Below are positions 1 through 10,112 of a stretch of DNA of 18,004 nt, piece after piece. The first letter of the stretch is position 1; every line of letters starts with the position of its first letter. The DNA comes from Pseudopyrenochaeta lycopersici. Lineage: Eukaryota; Ascomycota; Dothideomycetes; Pleosporales; Pseudopyrenochaetaceae. A model generated the notes under the pieces. The model worked only from the letters and a program-made list of their open reading frames with translations, was not told where the DNA came from and made no database searches. Position numbers and translations under genes: made by a program. Location of the stretch: positions 1 to 18,004 of the forward strand of contig NHZP01000169.1 in assembly GCA_003313425.1 (NCBI GenBank), given 5' to 3'.

Positions 1-74
1 AATATGGCCCAAGAAGTATATATTGTATGGATTGATACTGTATATGCGATCCTCTTAACGTAATCTAGGGCGTG

Positions 75-3002
75 TCAATGAAGAGCTCGTGTAGACAGCA
101 GCAGTCGGATGTTCTGTGCTCCAAGTCTCTCAGAAATGACAAAAACAGTCTCCAGCCCATATCTTTCTATCGCTTGGTATAGTTGCTCATAGGTTGCAGC
201 GTATCTCATTGTATCGTTATCCTTAAGTTTGTACCCGAATGTTGATAGTGAATCGATTCTTTTCTGGCTTTGCACGAACCGTTCGGTCGAGCGTGCATCG
301 ACTGGGGCACGATAGAACATACCGGCTTCAGACTCGATTTATACAAGACGGAGCGGGGTCCCGTTTTGACAGGTTTGTCGGCCTCTATTTGAATGATGAC
401 CGTAGATTCTCTGGGTGCTCGTGGTACGACGGCTCGACTGGAAGTGACTCTACAGCTAACCTACCTGTTTGACTGTGATATGGTAAGTCTATCTGAGACG
501 TCGATGTACTTTGGTTGTCCTCTCGTAAAGGACAAGCCTGGTCTACTTGCGTCTCATTCATAGTGGTATCTCCATCGCTTGAAAATGGATTGCTATGATA
601 CAGCAGCTCTGTATATGCCTCTATGGGATCAGACCTGCATATAATTCCCGAGTTCATTACTTGAGGGGTCAGTGGGCGTCTATTAGGACTGTATATGCTA
701 GGGCTATTCGTGATTATCGTTTTGGGAGAAGACTTTTCCACTGTAGAGTATCCTACCTCCAAGCTGCCACGCCAGTGATTCACGCTGCTGATTCTCTGTT
801 GATGAGTGCTCGAAAATGGTGATTCAATGCAAAAGTCTTCTCGCGACACCTTTGGACTCCATTCTGGTGACCAGACTCCTACTGATGGAACACTTGATGT
901 GGACTTATAGGAGGACATATTACGGCTTCGGCGTCGCTTTGAGGGAGTAGAAGGGAAACTAAAGTCCCGATCTTGTGTGGCATTCATTGTGAAAGTAGGT
1001 GGGAGCCTCTTCCTCATGCATTCTGTTGAATGCGTGGTATCTACAGCTGACGTCTTCTGCCCAACAATGGAGCCAGCCTGTGAGCGCACGGAAACTGTCT
1101 GGATGTGGGGGCGACGCCAAAGAACGCTCGCTGCGTCTAGCTCTGACTCGCTTGCTGCATGCGAAGACAAACCCGAGATAGAGTCTCGATCGTCAGCTGT
1201 GCAAAGGCTTGCGGGCCTCTATCGCGGAAGGGAAAGTTTTCTAGCATAGCGTGGAAGGGATCCAAGGACACTGTTGGCGAGTTGGGAGGTAATGGGTCTG
1301 CCTCGAAACCGGATGTGATGCCAAACAGAAAGATGCGAACAATGTGCTTCGCCATGGACGGCTGTGACAATAGAACCTCAGGAGGATCTCGTGTGTGAAT
1401 CTGATCATAATATAGAAGGCTCGTAGCTGTTGCGCTTTTGAACAGTGAGACGCCATGTCGTCTCATTACGTCGACGTCTTCCGAATCCGGATACCTTGAC
1501 GATGTGTTTGCTGGTGTGTCTATTGCGATATCGTTTTCATCGCCGTCTGGGTTGCATAGACTCGGAGTTATGTCGCCGACACAGAAGCGATGAATCTCCT
1601 GTTTAACTAGGTTCCTGAGTTGTGTTATGCTGACCGATCCTTCAGGAAGTGCTGCCCGAATGGTGTGGAGGAAGACGTGTTGGTAACAACGGTCGACGAG
1701 CACGTCCTTCTGGAATGTGGAAGCTATGGATATCCTTCCAGATTGTGAAAGCATGTCGAATTCCCTTTCCAAGACTCTTTTGACTCGCTTTCGTAACGTA
1801 TCGTGTCTCGCCCTCCTCATGCCGCCGAGTATGGGTGTCAGGGCTCTATGAACTCTCGACAACAGTAGCCGTACATCTTCTGCAAAAGTTGTCAAGGTCA
1901 AGATGGGACCTTGCCGGCAGACCGCCGTCTTCACTGCCTCGCGGAGCGTTTTATCTGTTAACTGGGGAAGGATTTGTCCGCGCTCAAAGGTGTGGACAAT
2001 GTAGTCGTGGTCAGCCTTCGATAGCTGTGGTGCTCGAGACTGCAGCATACGGATTGAATCAGGATCAATCGATCGTACCACTGTGGGGTGCCAATGTAGC
2101 GATATTTCTTGCCATTGGGATGCGATACCCTGGATGTAGTTGATGGCCTCCTGCAATATGTTGGATACAAGCTAGATCAGAAACTACGCGTCGGCTTCCA
2201 CTTACTTCAGTACACCACGACTTGCGGATGTCGTTGAGATAGTTGAAGGACTTGGTCGTCCATATGGCGGGGAGCTGACCCAGTGGATGGAAAGCCTCAG
2301 GCACTCCTTTTGTGGAGCGGACCAGATGTGCAGCTTGATTCAGATCAGGCGTGAGCGGGTGCATGTACTGCAGCTGTATTGTCCCTGTGTGCTGTGTCGC
2401 TGCGCCAAGTATGTCGCAGACTGCTCTATGCTGACTGTTTAATGCTGCCTGATTGCTGTGAGAGCCGTCTGAATAAGCGCACGTTAGTGAAGAATAGATC
2501 AAATATAGTGCTAAAGCGGCTGAAGTCGTTTCCTTACATCCCTTGAACCGGTCATCGCTCGGGAGGTCGTCTTACCATCACGGAAGAAGTCAACAACCCA
2601 CCATCGCTCTTGCGGTTCAAGTGAACCGAAGGTTTGGGCTAGTCCCCAGGCTGTGGATGACCATGCAATTTCCAGCAGAGCTATTCCTCTTGTGATACAT
2701 ATTGTCGCTTCTCTCCGGAATCTTACGCAAGGAAATTCGTTCGTTTCCAACCTTCTCCAACCCGTCTCCGTTCTGCTTTCCCATGCGGACCTAGAGATTT
2801 CGGCTTGGAGATGTTTTTCCTTGAGCCATGGCTTGCAAACCTCGTGTCTGTATTGCTGGTCCAGTTTTTTTTGGGCGTCCCTACACTCGGGAGAGAGATG
2901 GTGAAAGGGATCAGGGTGGGGGTATCGTGCTATCTGGGATAGCTGTACTATGCCTGAGCCAAGATACCGTTCGTGGTCAGTACCAAATCCAGTATCTTCC
3001 AT
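75..3002 (-). CDS. DUF3723-family protein, five-exon model
   Basis: Fungal protein of unknown function; I assign it to DUF3723 from remembered family patterns. My exon model is 3002-2576, 2468-2206, 2150-1272, 1218-465 and 325-75, about 857 residues with compatible phases. The first two introns are strong: donor GTAAGA with CTAAC branch and TTATTCAG acceptor (107 nt), and GTAAGT to ATTGCAG (55 nt). The last two (1219-1271, donor GTGTCC; 326-464, donor GTAGGT) are weak guesses. The third exon stays open in its own frame down to 1137, so a frameshift near 1140-1220 is an alternative. The ATG at 3002 precedes a family-like N-terminus (YLGSGIVQLSQIAR). RWWVVDFF lies near residue 135 and a DPDSIRMLQSRAPQLS-type helix near 250. 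The C-terminal third is Ser/Pro-rich, low-complexity and probably disordered. No catalytic motif is evident. The gene faces away from the pseudokinase-like gene at 3231. Confidence 0.65.
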
Positions 3003-3230
3003 AGCTCATTGTAGTGATCGTTTTCCTCAAAGAATTTTTGAAGTATTACCCTCGTGGGACCTATATTCACGGGATGGTGCTCAGAGGCTGACCAGTAAGC
3101 GTCTTGGTCAATCTTATCAGCAATTTCAGCATTCGTGTATGCGCTGCCAGCCTTCACTACTAATTCTGCCTTCTTCCGACGGTGTGTTTCATCATGTCGA
3201 CCGAATCATCTCACTTGCTGGACAGTAAAC
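3003..3230. promoter_or_regulatory. Shared intergenic region between two divergent genes
   Basis: These 228 bp separate the start codons of the DUF3723 gene (minus strand) and the pseudokinase-like gene (plus strand), so both promoters must lie here or inside the neighbouring coding sequence. I see no clear TATA box or named operator. A minus-strand open frame crosses most of the region but has no ATG and is closed upstream by a TGA, so I do not call it coding. The role is inferred from geometry only. Confidence 0.4.
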
Positions 3231-4104
3231 ATGAGCGGGATTCTTAAACCACTGCAACTTCTGCGGAATGTTAGAAGGGACATGATTTCTGGCAGACTTG
3301 AGGACGGAGACTATACTCCAGGACTATATCGGACAATTGGTAGCGTCACCTATTCCATCTTACCGAGACGCAAAAACCCTCGTCTGAACACGTTCGTCCT
3401 CAAAAAAGCTGTCTCGACCAACATCGCAGAAAAACTTGCTGACCTAGGTCCTGTAAACACCCTTTTTACTTTCGAGGTGTATGCAAATGCAGCCATCATT
3501 CCAAGCTTCACCGATGCGGCAAGCCTAGAGGACATTCTGGTGGTGCGAGCTAGTTGGCCGTTCGATCCGGAACACAGCCGGATTCTAGTCGCAGACGTAA
3601 GCACGCCTCAACAGGTGACATACACACGCTGACAAGGCTAGATTCTTGCTGGCCTTTCCAGCCTACACAACGTCGGTTTGCAGAGAAATAGCTTCAATGT
3701 CAGCGACATACTTCTCGTTTGTCGTGACAATATGCATTTCTTCCAGATTGGTAAGGTCGCCAGAAACCCGATGGATTTTGCTAACACGAGAAGCTGGCAT
3801 CGAATATTGCACATGCATCCACGGCCACGAACCGACAAATTCTGAAGAACTTCAGTCCTTGGTAGCCATGTTAAAGTACGTCCATGAGAGGATCGAATCA
3901 AGCAGGATCGTCTGGATCGAAGACTTTGTGCGTCTTTTGGGTACTTGTAGGACTCTTGACAGCACTTCGTTGAAGAAGGCGGCTCGTCATATTCCCGAGG
4001 ATATCGATCAGCGACGTAGAGAACTGGAGATCTATCTCCATGCCGTTCGCATATTTGGCACCACTTTGGGTGGGAATTCTACCGAGAAGGGTGGCACCGA
4101 GTAA
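3231..4104 (+). CDS. Putative pseudokinase-like protein, three exons
   Basis: Exons 3231-3596, 3642-3750 and 3794-4104 join into 261 residues with matching phases. Intron 1 (45 nt) runs from GTAAGC to GGCTAG with a CTGAC branch; intron 2 (43 nt) runs from GTAAGG to GAGAAG with a CTAAC branch. The start has A at -3 (aaacATG). The spliced product resembles a protein kinase fold: a VAIK-like TFVLKKAV near residue 55, then an ILAGLSSLHNVGL helix followed by LQRNSFNVSDILLV where a kinase has HRDLKPENILL, and FFQIAGIEY where a kinase has KIxDFG. The catalytic HRD Asp, the metal-binding Asn and the DFG Asp are all missing, so if this is a kinase relative it should be inactive. No signal peptide or membrane segment is visible. 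The assignment is by pattern only; an unrelated helical protein is possible. Confidence 0.55.
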
Positions 4105-6164
4105 CGTAGCCATATGCGTGTAAGGAAGGATTCGTTCCGTTGCCAGTCAAACGCTGCTTTGATCGCCACTTTGTTTACTAGGTTCGACACGAAGTCGATG
4201 TGGGCTTGTTATTCGTTGGTCAGAGACAAGGTCGGAGAGTCAAAAGAAGTCACGTCTCAAGTTTGTTGTAGAGCTGCACGAGTTGTCAGGTACTATGCCA
4301 ACTCCCGAGAAACATATACCTGTCCTTACGTCGAGATTATCGTAAGACGACTCGTATTCAAGCCCTTGAGGCTCTCACGCGCATAGCGAAAAGCAACACG
4401 CAATGGAGTACTGTTTAAGAGCTAATTTCTCCAATGGAGACCAAGTCTACAATAGGGACTCTTGCAGTGGTGGGTACACCAACGAGTATTCCTTGACGCC
4501 ACTAGTCCGCTTGGTTGCCTTTGCTTAATCGTCAAACACAAAAGTTTAGAAGGGAGAGTCTATTGGAAGACACTATGTATTTATCATTTGAAGGTTACTC
4601 ATACAAATATCCTGCGACTTCTTCCTAAACAGCAGAAAAGGCCCTGAGAAGTCTCTCGTTGGCCAAGTACTTCTAGCGCATTCTGATATGTGTTGATATG
4701 CGCACTTCCTGCGGTAAAAGCCTACTATGTACAGTACTTAGCACTATTTTCATCTTAGATTAACCTCCTAGGGCAGTTGTGGCGTGTAGCGGAAGCTTCC
4801 CTTGGACACAAAAACGTGCTGACTCTTTCTGCCAACCGGGTACATTTGCATCGCTGCCGCTCCATCCGACAGCATCAGCACCATCATCAGCCACAGCAAT
4901 GCGTGATGTCTTGTCATCCTTCTACGACGATACAATCAGTGCAGATTTTTGCAAAATTGTCCCCCTTATCACATGCTTCTAGCCCTTGTCGTACTAGGGT
5001 AGTCAATGCTTATGAATGGGAGGATAGTAAGCCATTAAGCGCTTGCAGACGAGAATACACTAGAGCACCGAATCCATGATTTCCACAAAATTTGCTGATC
5101 TGAGACTGTACCTTGCATTAGAATGACCGCCTTGATTTGAACTAGGCTTCCTCCAACATGCGGCCTCCGTACACATTGTTTGAGATTTTGAAAGGGAAGG
5201 CTGAAGTTATCAAAAGCCTGTTACTTTGGCTGTAATGCCATAAGATACAAGATACTGTAAGGTAATGTGTGGTATGCGGGGCGTTGACTGCGCCTCGGCC
5301 TAGCTTCTGTAAGTGCTGCTCTTTGATTCGTCCGGAGATGCTTACGACTAACTTACACTCGTGATTGCTGACAAAAACGGTGATTATTTATGAAAAGCTT
5401 CTTTTAGGCGAGACTGGACTGGTGTAAGATATATGATTTGTTGCTGGCAAGAACCGGAAGCCGGAAGTGCAACCAACTGTATTTCCAAGACAAGACTTGA
5501 AACGAAGCCCATTGCTGGCTGTTGGCATCACAGGCTTTCGTGGCACTAACAGTCTCACCGCCCGGATAGCGAGGCTTTTGTGGAACCACTGTGCGAAGTG
5601 TAGGCTTTACTAGCGTGCCGTAACTTATGGCTCTGACAGCCAGTATGGCCATAAGTTGGTAGGGCGACGATGACAGATGGACTTGTTCCATCCGCTTAGA
5701 GCAATCTTGCGTAGCCTCATGAAATCAGGTACTTACTGGCATATCAGGGATTATAACGCTATACTTTGAAGTGATTCGTACGGCGCATCAGCTGGGTGGC
5801 TGTTGGCTTGAACACGGCGAGCACTGCTAGTCTGCTGTAGTCTCTTCTTCGCTCAAGAAAATTTCCGCCTATAAGCAATTACTGCAACTATGACAGAGCG
5901 TGGACAGCTCCAGCTCGTTAGATCATGCACTCTGGCACTGACTGTGCCAGACTGTCTCACCACATCATACACGCAGAGCTGAAAGGATGTTATTGAAAAG
6001 CGATAAAACAGTATTGGTGCAATAAACTATCTGATGTGATTATTATATTGTGAGCAAATGGCGACAAAAGCAAACGAACATTGAAAAGTCTAAAAAGCGT
6101 TCAACCGGCATGAGAAAAAGGAGCAGGGTAAGCTGCTTCCATGGCTTGGAAGTGTAGACTTAGT
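4105..6164. other. Gene-poor interval, about 2 kb
   Basis: No gene could be supported. Several open frames of 60-100 codons occur (for example 4114-4386 plus, 4777-5079 plus, 5404-5691 minus), but they overlap one another, mostly lack good start contexts, and have no recognisable composition or intron pattern. The only local structure noted is a perfect 8-bp inverted repeat at 5931-5951. The right end would hold the 3' untranslated region of the minus-strand gene ending at 6165. Confidence 0.5.
5931..5951. repeat. Short perfect inverted repeat
   Basis: TCTGGCAC and GTGCCAGA form 8-bp perfect arms around a 5-base spacer (TGACT). It lies in a gene-poor interval about 210 bp beyond the 3' end of the 6165-7586 gene. 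It could be a protein-binding palindrome or chance. No function is assigned. Confidence 0.3.
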
Positions 6165-7586
6165 CTAGAGCTTTGATTTCTTCAACATAGAGGTTATTTC
6201 TTTGATTTTTTGATCTTGCTTAGACAGTTTCGCGTTCATGTTCGCACCCTGTTCAGTCAGCTTATCGAACAGCTGTCTAAATCCTTCGGAAATCATTCTG
6301 GCGTCTTCTGGGCCATACGTTTGGTGTCTCACAGTTCTGGGATCAATTCCCTTTTCCTTCAAGGCCCTTCCAAGGTTTGTATCGTCGAAGAACTCGTCCG
6401 CTTTCTTGATGTCCTTCTTGTCCTTGCGGACGGCCGTGACGAATTGACTCCAGCTGCATAGAAGCGGGCCGGTGTATTTACAATTTGCTTTTGTCCTAGC
6501 ATCCTGAAGATCTTCTTTCAGTTGCTCGTCCGTAAGCTCAAGAATAACCACTTTCCAGACCGTTTTGGGGCCGCGCTTGAAACCTGCACAGCCTCGCAAT
6601 TTATATTTTGCACGATCCAACCTTTTGTAGATTGTGAGGCCAGCGATAAATTGTTTGTCTACTGTTGGAGCAAACCCTGGGACCTTTTCATGATGCATGC
6701 TATTCGCCGGAGCAGTTTTCAATCCGTCAATATCATACAACCCATTCTTTTTAATGAGACCACGTAATGTCTTTCCATCATTGCGTGCGTAAATGATCTT
6801 CCCTCCAGTAGACTGGGTCGCTTTTGGGCTGGTAACGGGCGTGCTAGTACTACGTCTGGGACTTGGCGATCGGCCTTTAGGACTTGGCGTGCTACGGTCA
6901 AGCGTATCCTCGTCGTCGTCGCTGTCGTCTTCGCTCTCGATGTCGTTCCGTGCCTCATTCTCACTCTCACTCTCATGTTCGCTCTCATCGCCGTTGTCGG
7001 CATCTGTCACAGCGACACCTTCGGTATCATTCCCGGCGTCATTCTCGTCCTTGATGGTATCGTTGCTATCATCCTGGTTTTCACTAGCGTCATTGTCATC
7101 TGGCTTGGAAGCCTTTGATCCCGAACGACGATGCGATGCTGCATCATTTCCGAATCTCTCGATATAATCCTTTTTATTTCTCCCAAGCGCCTCACCAAAT
7201 ACAGATTTGGTCAACCACATAACATTCTCATGATCTTTTAGACGGAAGACGAAAAGGGTATATTTCCCGCCAAAGGTTATAACCCGGTGGTCGGTTACCT
7301 TTTCGTAACCGGCAGATTGTAGAAGATCCTTGTGCTTCTCAGGACTGAAGTTGGGGAGGTCATCTTGATCCATCTTGCCTCGCTCCTCGCATTTCTCTGA
7401 TTCCAGCACGTCGAAAGTGCCCTCACATTCTACCAATCTCCACTTACTCCACGATGCTATCATTTGGAGGCAAGACGAATCTTCGGTGCTCGGAACAACA
7501 TCATTGGGCCGAGATCTGTGGCTTTTGTCCCCACGGCTTAACACGTTGTCCTTTGGCCGACGTTGCTTGGTGGTGTCCTTTGGCAT
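6165..7586 (-). CDS. Orphan acidic, Ser/Pro-rich protein with two flanking globular parts
   Basis: A single uninterrupted frame of 473 codons, with the start at 7586 in good context (A at -3). I do not recognise a family. The parts in order are: a basic N-terminus (1-35); a small alpha/beta-like segment (about 75-147, FSPEKHKDLLQSAGYEKVTD, then FGGKYTLFVFRLKDHENV); a strongly acidic Asp/Glu/Ser/Asn tract (about 160-230); a Ser/Pro/Arg stretch with repeated SPSP-like sites (232-257), a plausible target for proline-directed kinases; a second globular segment (about 262-430) containing GKIIYARNDGKTLRGLIKK, a Trp-containing beta stretch and a Lys/Asp-rich helix; and a C-terminal heptad-like helix (435-473) likely to form a coiled coil. 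There is no signal peptide or membrane segment, so a nuclear or cytosolic location is likely. Intronless structure and lack of recognised homology would suit a lineage-restricted gene. Confidence 0.8.
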   Translation of the reverse strand: MPKDTTKQRRPKDNVLSRGDKSHRSRPNDVVPSTEDSSCLQMIASWSKWRLVECEGTFDVLESEKCEERGKMDQDDLPNFSPEKHKDLLQSAGYEKVTDHRVITFGGKYTLFVFRLKDHENVMWLTKSVFGEALGRNKKDYIERFGNDAASHRRSGSKASKPDDNDASENQDDSNDTIKDENDAGNDTEGVAVTDADNGDESEHESESENEARNDIESEDDSDDDEDTLDRSTPSPKGRSPSPRRSTSTPVTSPKATQSTGGKIIYARNDGKTLRGLIKKNGLYDIDGLKTAPANSMHHEKVPGFAPTVDKQFIAGLTIYKRLDRAKYKLRGCAGFKRGPKTVWKVVILELTDEQLKEDLQDARTKANCKYTGPLLCSWSQFVTAVRKDKKDIKKADEFFDDTNLGRALKEKGIDPRTVRHQTYGPEDARMISEGFRQLFDKLTEQGANMNAKLSKQDQKIKEITSMLKKSKL

Positions 7587-7676
7587 TATGTCTTCTGGTC
7601 TCGAGGATTATGCCTGTTCTATGAAGATTCTTCTTGTGGAGGATGGCTCTGTCTGTTCATTCGTATGGCTCTGTTC

Positions 7677-7684
7677 TATTTATA
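7677..7684 (-). promoter_or_regulatory. TATA-like box upstream of the 473-residue gene
   Basis: On the minus strand this reads TATAAATA, about 90 bp upstream of the ATG at 7586. Position and sequence fit a core promoter element, but no transcript start is known. Confidence 0.35.
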
Positions 7685-8822
7685 AGAGTTCAGAGGTTGT
7701 GCAGGGCGTTGCGATGACATATCATCGGCATTGTTACCGTGAGCAACGTTCAAGCACCATAGTCGTTCACTTTAGGGAAATGCTTACTCTGATTAGCCAC
7801 CATAAGCTGCCACAATCATAGCACTCAGTCTGCCTTACGATGCGCTTGTCATTGCTGATGCATATCGTATGACCATGATCATGATATGATAGAGGGGTGC
7901 GATGTGGTCTGTATCCCTCTAAGCACGTCTAATCTATGGCTTACATCAGAGACAGTGTAAATCCTAGGTGGATTTCCTATTTGGCCAATGTCAGATGATT
8001 GGGTTATCAAGTCATTGTCATTGAAGCCATCATCGTCAGCAAGATTAATTCAAGGTTTTCTGGGAGAGAGAGATGGCGCGATGATTGAGAATCATTTTCA
8101 ACTACTGGTGCACAGCTGATTCGTATGTCTGTGTTGCTTCAGTCAACCCCTCTGTGATCCTGATCGCTGCGACGTGTACAGTACTGCATGGACTTGTCGT
8201 CCTAGGTCATTACAATGCACATCTTGTTCACATAGCTGGAACTGACGGATGATATGCTTATTTGAATACTGTATGAATCGAAATTGGCGAGAAATACCAA
8301 CAGGGAGCTGATGAGCATGAGCTCAATTTTCCAAAAACGACGCGGTACTGCCTCAAACAGTGGTTAGACGTGCAGGATACAGGCACGTGATCTGCTGCCC
8401 AGCGCCTAAAGATGGCTATTTTACAGTCGCATTTCAATGATGACGGACGTCAATGCTATCGCCTTCGTGAATGCAGTAATTTGATTAGATTCGCATCAGA
8501 AGTGAAGACTACGACAATGGAGTTGTAATGCAAATGAAGAACTCGCAAAGAAAGGCGCCAGAGCATGTGAGAGCATAGAAAAAACTGTTCTGAGCGTATT
8601 AGAGTGCGACAGGGACCATCGATATTCTGATTGGACTATGTAGCGTGGCCTAGCCGGAGACTGAAGGGTCAAGGGAATTGTGAGCATGACCATGTTTTGA
8701 GAAAAGGAAGGAATGGATCATCCATCTGTGCATACATGTAGTACAGCACAACTAAGAACCATCGCGACAAGGCCATGACTGGACCTTCCGCTGCTGATTG
8801 TCTCCACACGCCTTTGAATAAG
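7685..8822. other. Gene-poor interval, about 1.1 kb
   Basis: No supportable gene is present. The left part is the upstream region of the gene starting at 7586, and the right end would be the 3' region of the minus-strand gene ending at 8823. A minus-strand frame at 8496-8693 lacks any recognisable feature. A perfect 10-bp palindrome (CATGATCATG, 7874-7883) is present but may be chance. Confidence 0.45.
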
Positions 8823-9167
8823 CTAATTTACCATGTACCATCCAATAGCTGCTCCGATCACACCGTTGACCAGGCCTAGGTGAGCTTCCATGGTCGGAGT
8901 AGCATCACTAGCTGACACTTTTGATGTCTCAGCAGGCAGGATCTCTCCGGCTTTCGATAACAATTCTGAAGGAAGTGCGGTAGCTGCATTACTGAAAACA
9001 GACCTGATCTCGCTGACGGCAGAGCTCGCCCGCGACTCTGCCGATTTGATAAGGCTTTGGACTTCCGAAGGAATTTCGAATATATCCGACACATCGGCCA
9101 GGCGGGGGCTAATCTGAGCGTTGGAGAAGGTAAACAATAAAGTAACAATGATGTATTTGGGTTTCAT
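8823..9167 (-). CDS. Small secreted protein, possibly GPI-anchored
   Basis: An intronless frame of 114 codons. The N-terminus is a classic signal peptide: MKPK, a hydrophobic core (YIIVTLLFTF), then SNA-Q as a likely cleavage site near residue 18. The mature region is Ser/Ala-rich and helical (SAESRASSAVSEIRSVF, then SNAATALPSELLSKAGE). The last residues (GLVNGVIGAAIGWYMVN) form a weak hydrophobic tail preceded by small residues (SASDAT), which fits a GPI-attachment signal or a single membrane anchor. There are no cysteines in the mature protein, unlike typical small cysteine-rich effectors. Likely location is the cell surface or wall; function unknown. The start at 9167 is the only ATG that yields a complete signal peptide. 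Confidence 0.7.
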   Translation of the reverse strand: MKPKYIIVTLLFTFSNAQISPRLADVSDIFEIPSEVQSLIKSAESRASSAVSEIRSVFSNAATALPSELLSKAGEILPAETSKVSASDATPTMEAHLGLVNGVIGAAIGWYMVN

Positions 9168-10112
9168 AGCGTTCGATGGCGCTTGCTCGAATTAGAAATC
9201 TTGCTTTCTTTATCTGAAAACACGGCAATTGGTGTAATGCTTGTCAATGTAAGGTAAGACGCATCACCGAGCCAAGGGGAAGCGCCGTTCATATAGTGTG
9301 CTCCAGTCTCTCTTATTTCCAGTCCTTAGTAGAGTGATGCATAGTAAAAGCTCACGGGTGCCATAAGCACTACGTTATTGGTTACGGTACTCGTGCCCAC
9401 ATTGAATGACTCTGCCCAAGGCGGAATCGACCAACGCGATCCCCAAGGCCAGCAATTCTCGTCATATCGAGCTCTGTTGCTGATAATCAGCCATGACGGA
9501 GGACGAATCCCCGTTGCTCATGAAAAGCTATTACCTCCGCATATGGGAAACAGTGTCATTTCTTCATACTCTTATGTAAGCACATTGCTTCGCTGCCCTA
9601 AAAACCGCATCAATCTGGGATCATTCGTCGCACAAAAGGCCCAGAAGCCGAACAAGCTGCATATACTGCAAGTTAGTGGACCCCATATCTTCGTACTCTG
9701 CGATCTGCCCACGGTGCCTGCCGTCTGAAGGTGGAAAAGATCAACAGAAGTCACGAAATAAAAAAGAGAGTTGAAGAAGCATACACAAAAGGTTTTTTAA
9801 GGCATATAGTTTACTGGCGGTGCTAACAGCTTCTTGTTGATTGCGCTGTGGCTTCCCGCCTAAGTCATAGCTTAGGTGCGCAAGAACTGGAAATGGCTGA
9901 TCCGCGGAGGTGATCCTCTCGGTTGACTCACCCCTATGCGCCGTAGAGCTGCAGCCATCATCGAACGTTCCTGTGTTGAACTACCTCGGTGCTAAAAGCG
10001 ATCAATTGCCGCCAAAATGTATCTTATTTTTGTATCAGCCACGCCTCGGCACTCAAGCAACCGAAGCATCAGCTGCTCGTCTAGAGAGCCAAGATCCCCT
10101 GGACGACATAAA
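9168..10112. other. Intergenic interval between two divergent genes
   Basis: This interval holds the upstream regions of the small secreted protein gene (minus strand, start 9167) and the coiled-coil gene (plus strand, start 10113). A TATATGAA-like motif on the minus strand near 9291-9300 could be a core promoter element for the secreted protein gene. A plus-strand open frame at 9378-9728 lacks an ATG start and recognisable content. I see no repeat or RNA gene. Confidence 0.4.

Noticed and set aside
2469..2537. A 69-nt intron using the GTAAGG donor at 2537
   Set aside because: Its phase does not fit the next exon. The GTAAGA donor at 2575 is in phase and uses the same acceptor.
2948..3157. 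Minus-strand open frame upstream of the DUF3723 start, suggesting extra 5' exons
   Set aside because: It has no ATG, is closed by a TGA just upstream, and the ATG at 3002 already gives a family-like N-terminus.
3541..3575. tRNA-like box A and box B motifs (GCTAGTTGG, GTTCGATCC)
   Set aside because: The two boxes are only a few bases apart, far too close for a tRNA, and they lie in a coding exon.
5404..5691. Minus-strand 95-codon frame with an ATG
   Set aside because: Composition looks random, there is no signal peptide, domain or intron, and no supporting context.
6793..7167. Plus-strand Ser/Leu-rich open frame opposite the acidic tract
   Set aside because: It is the antisense of Asp/Glu/Ser codons in the 473-residue gene, an expected shadow.
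7874..7883. Perfect 10-bp palindrome CATGATCATG
   Set aside because: Too short and AT-biased to distinguish from chance, with no neighbouring structure.
9378..9728. Plus-strand open frame of about 116 codons
   Set aside because: No ATG start, no recognisable domain, and it overlaps an equally open minus-strand frame.
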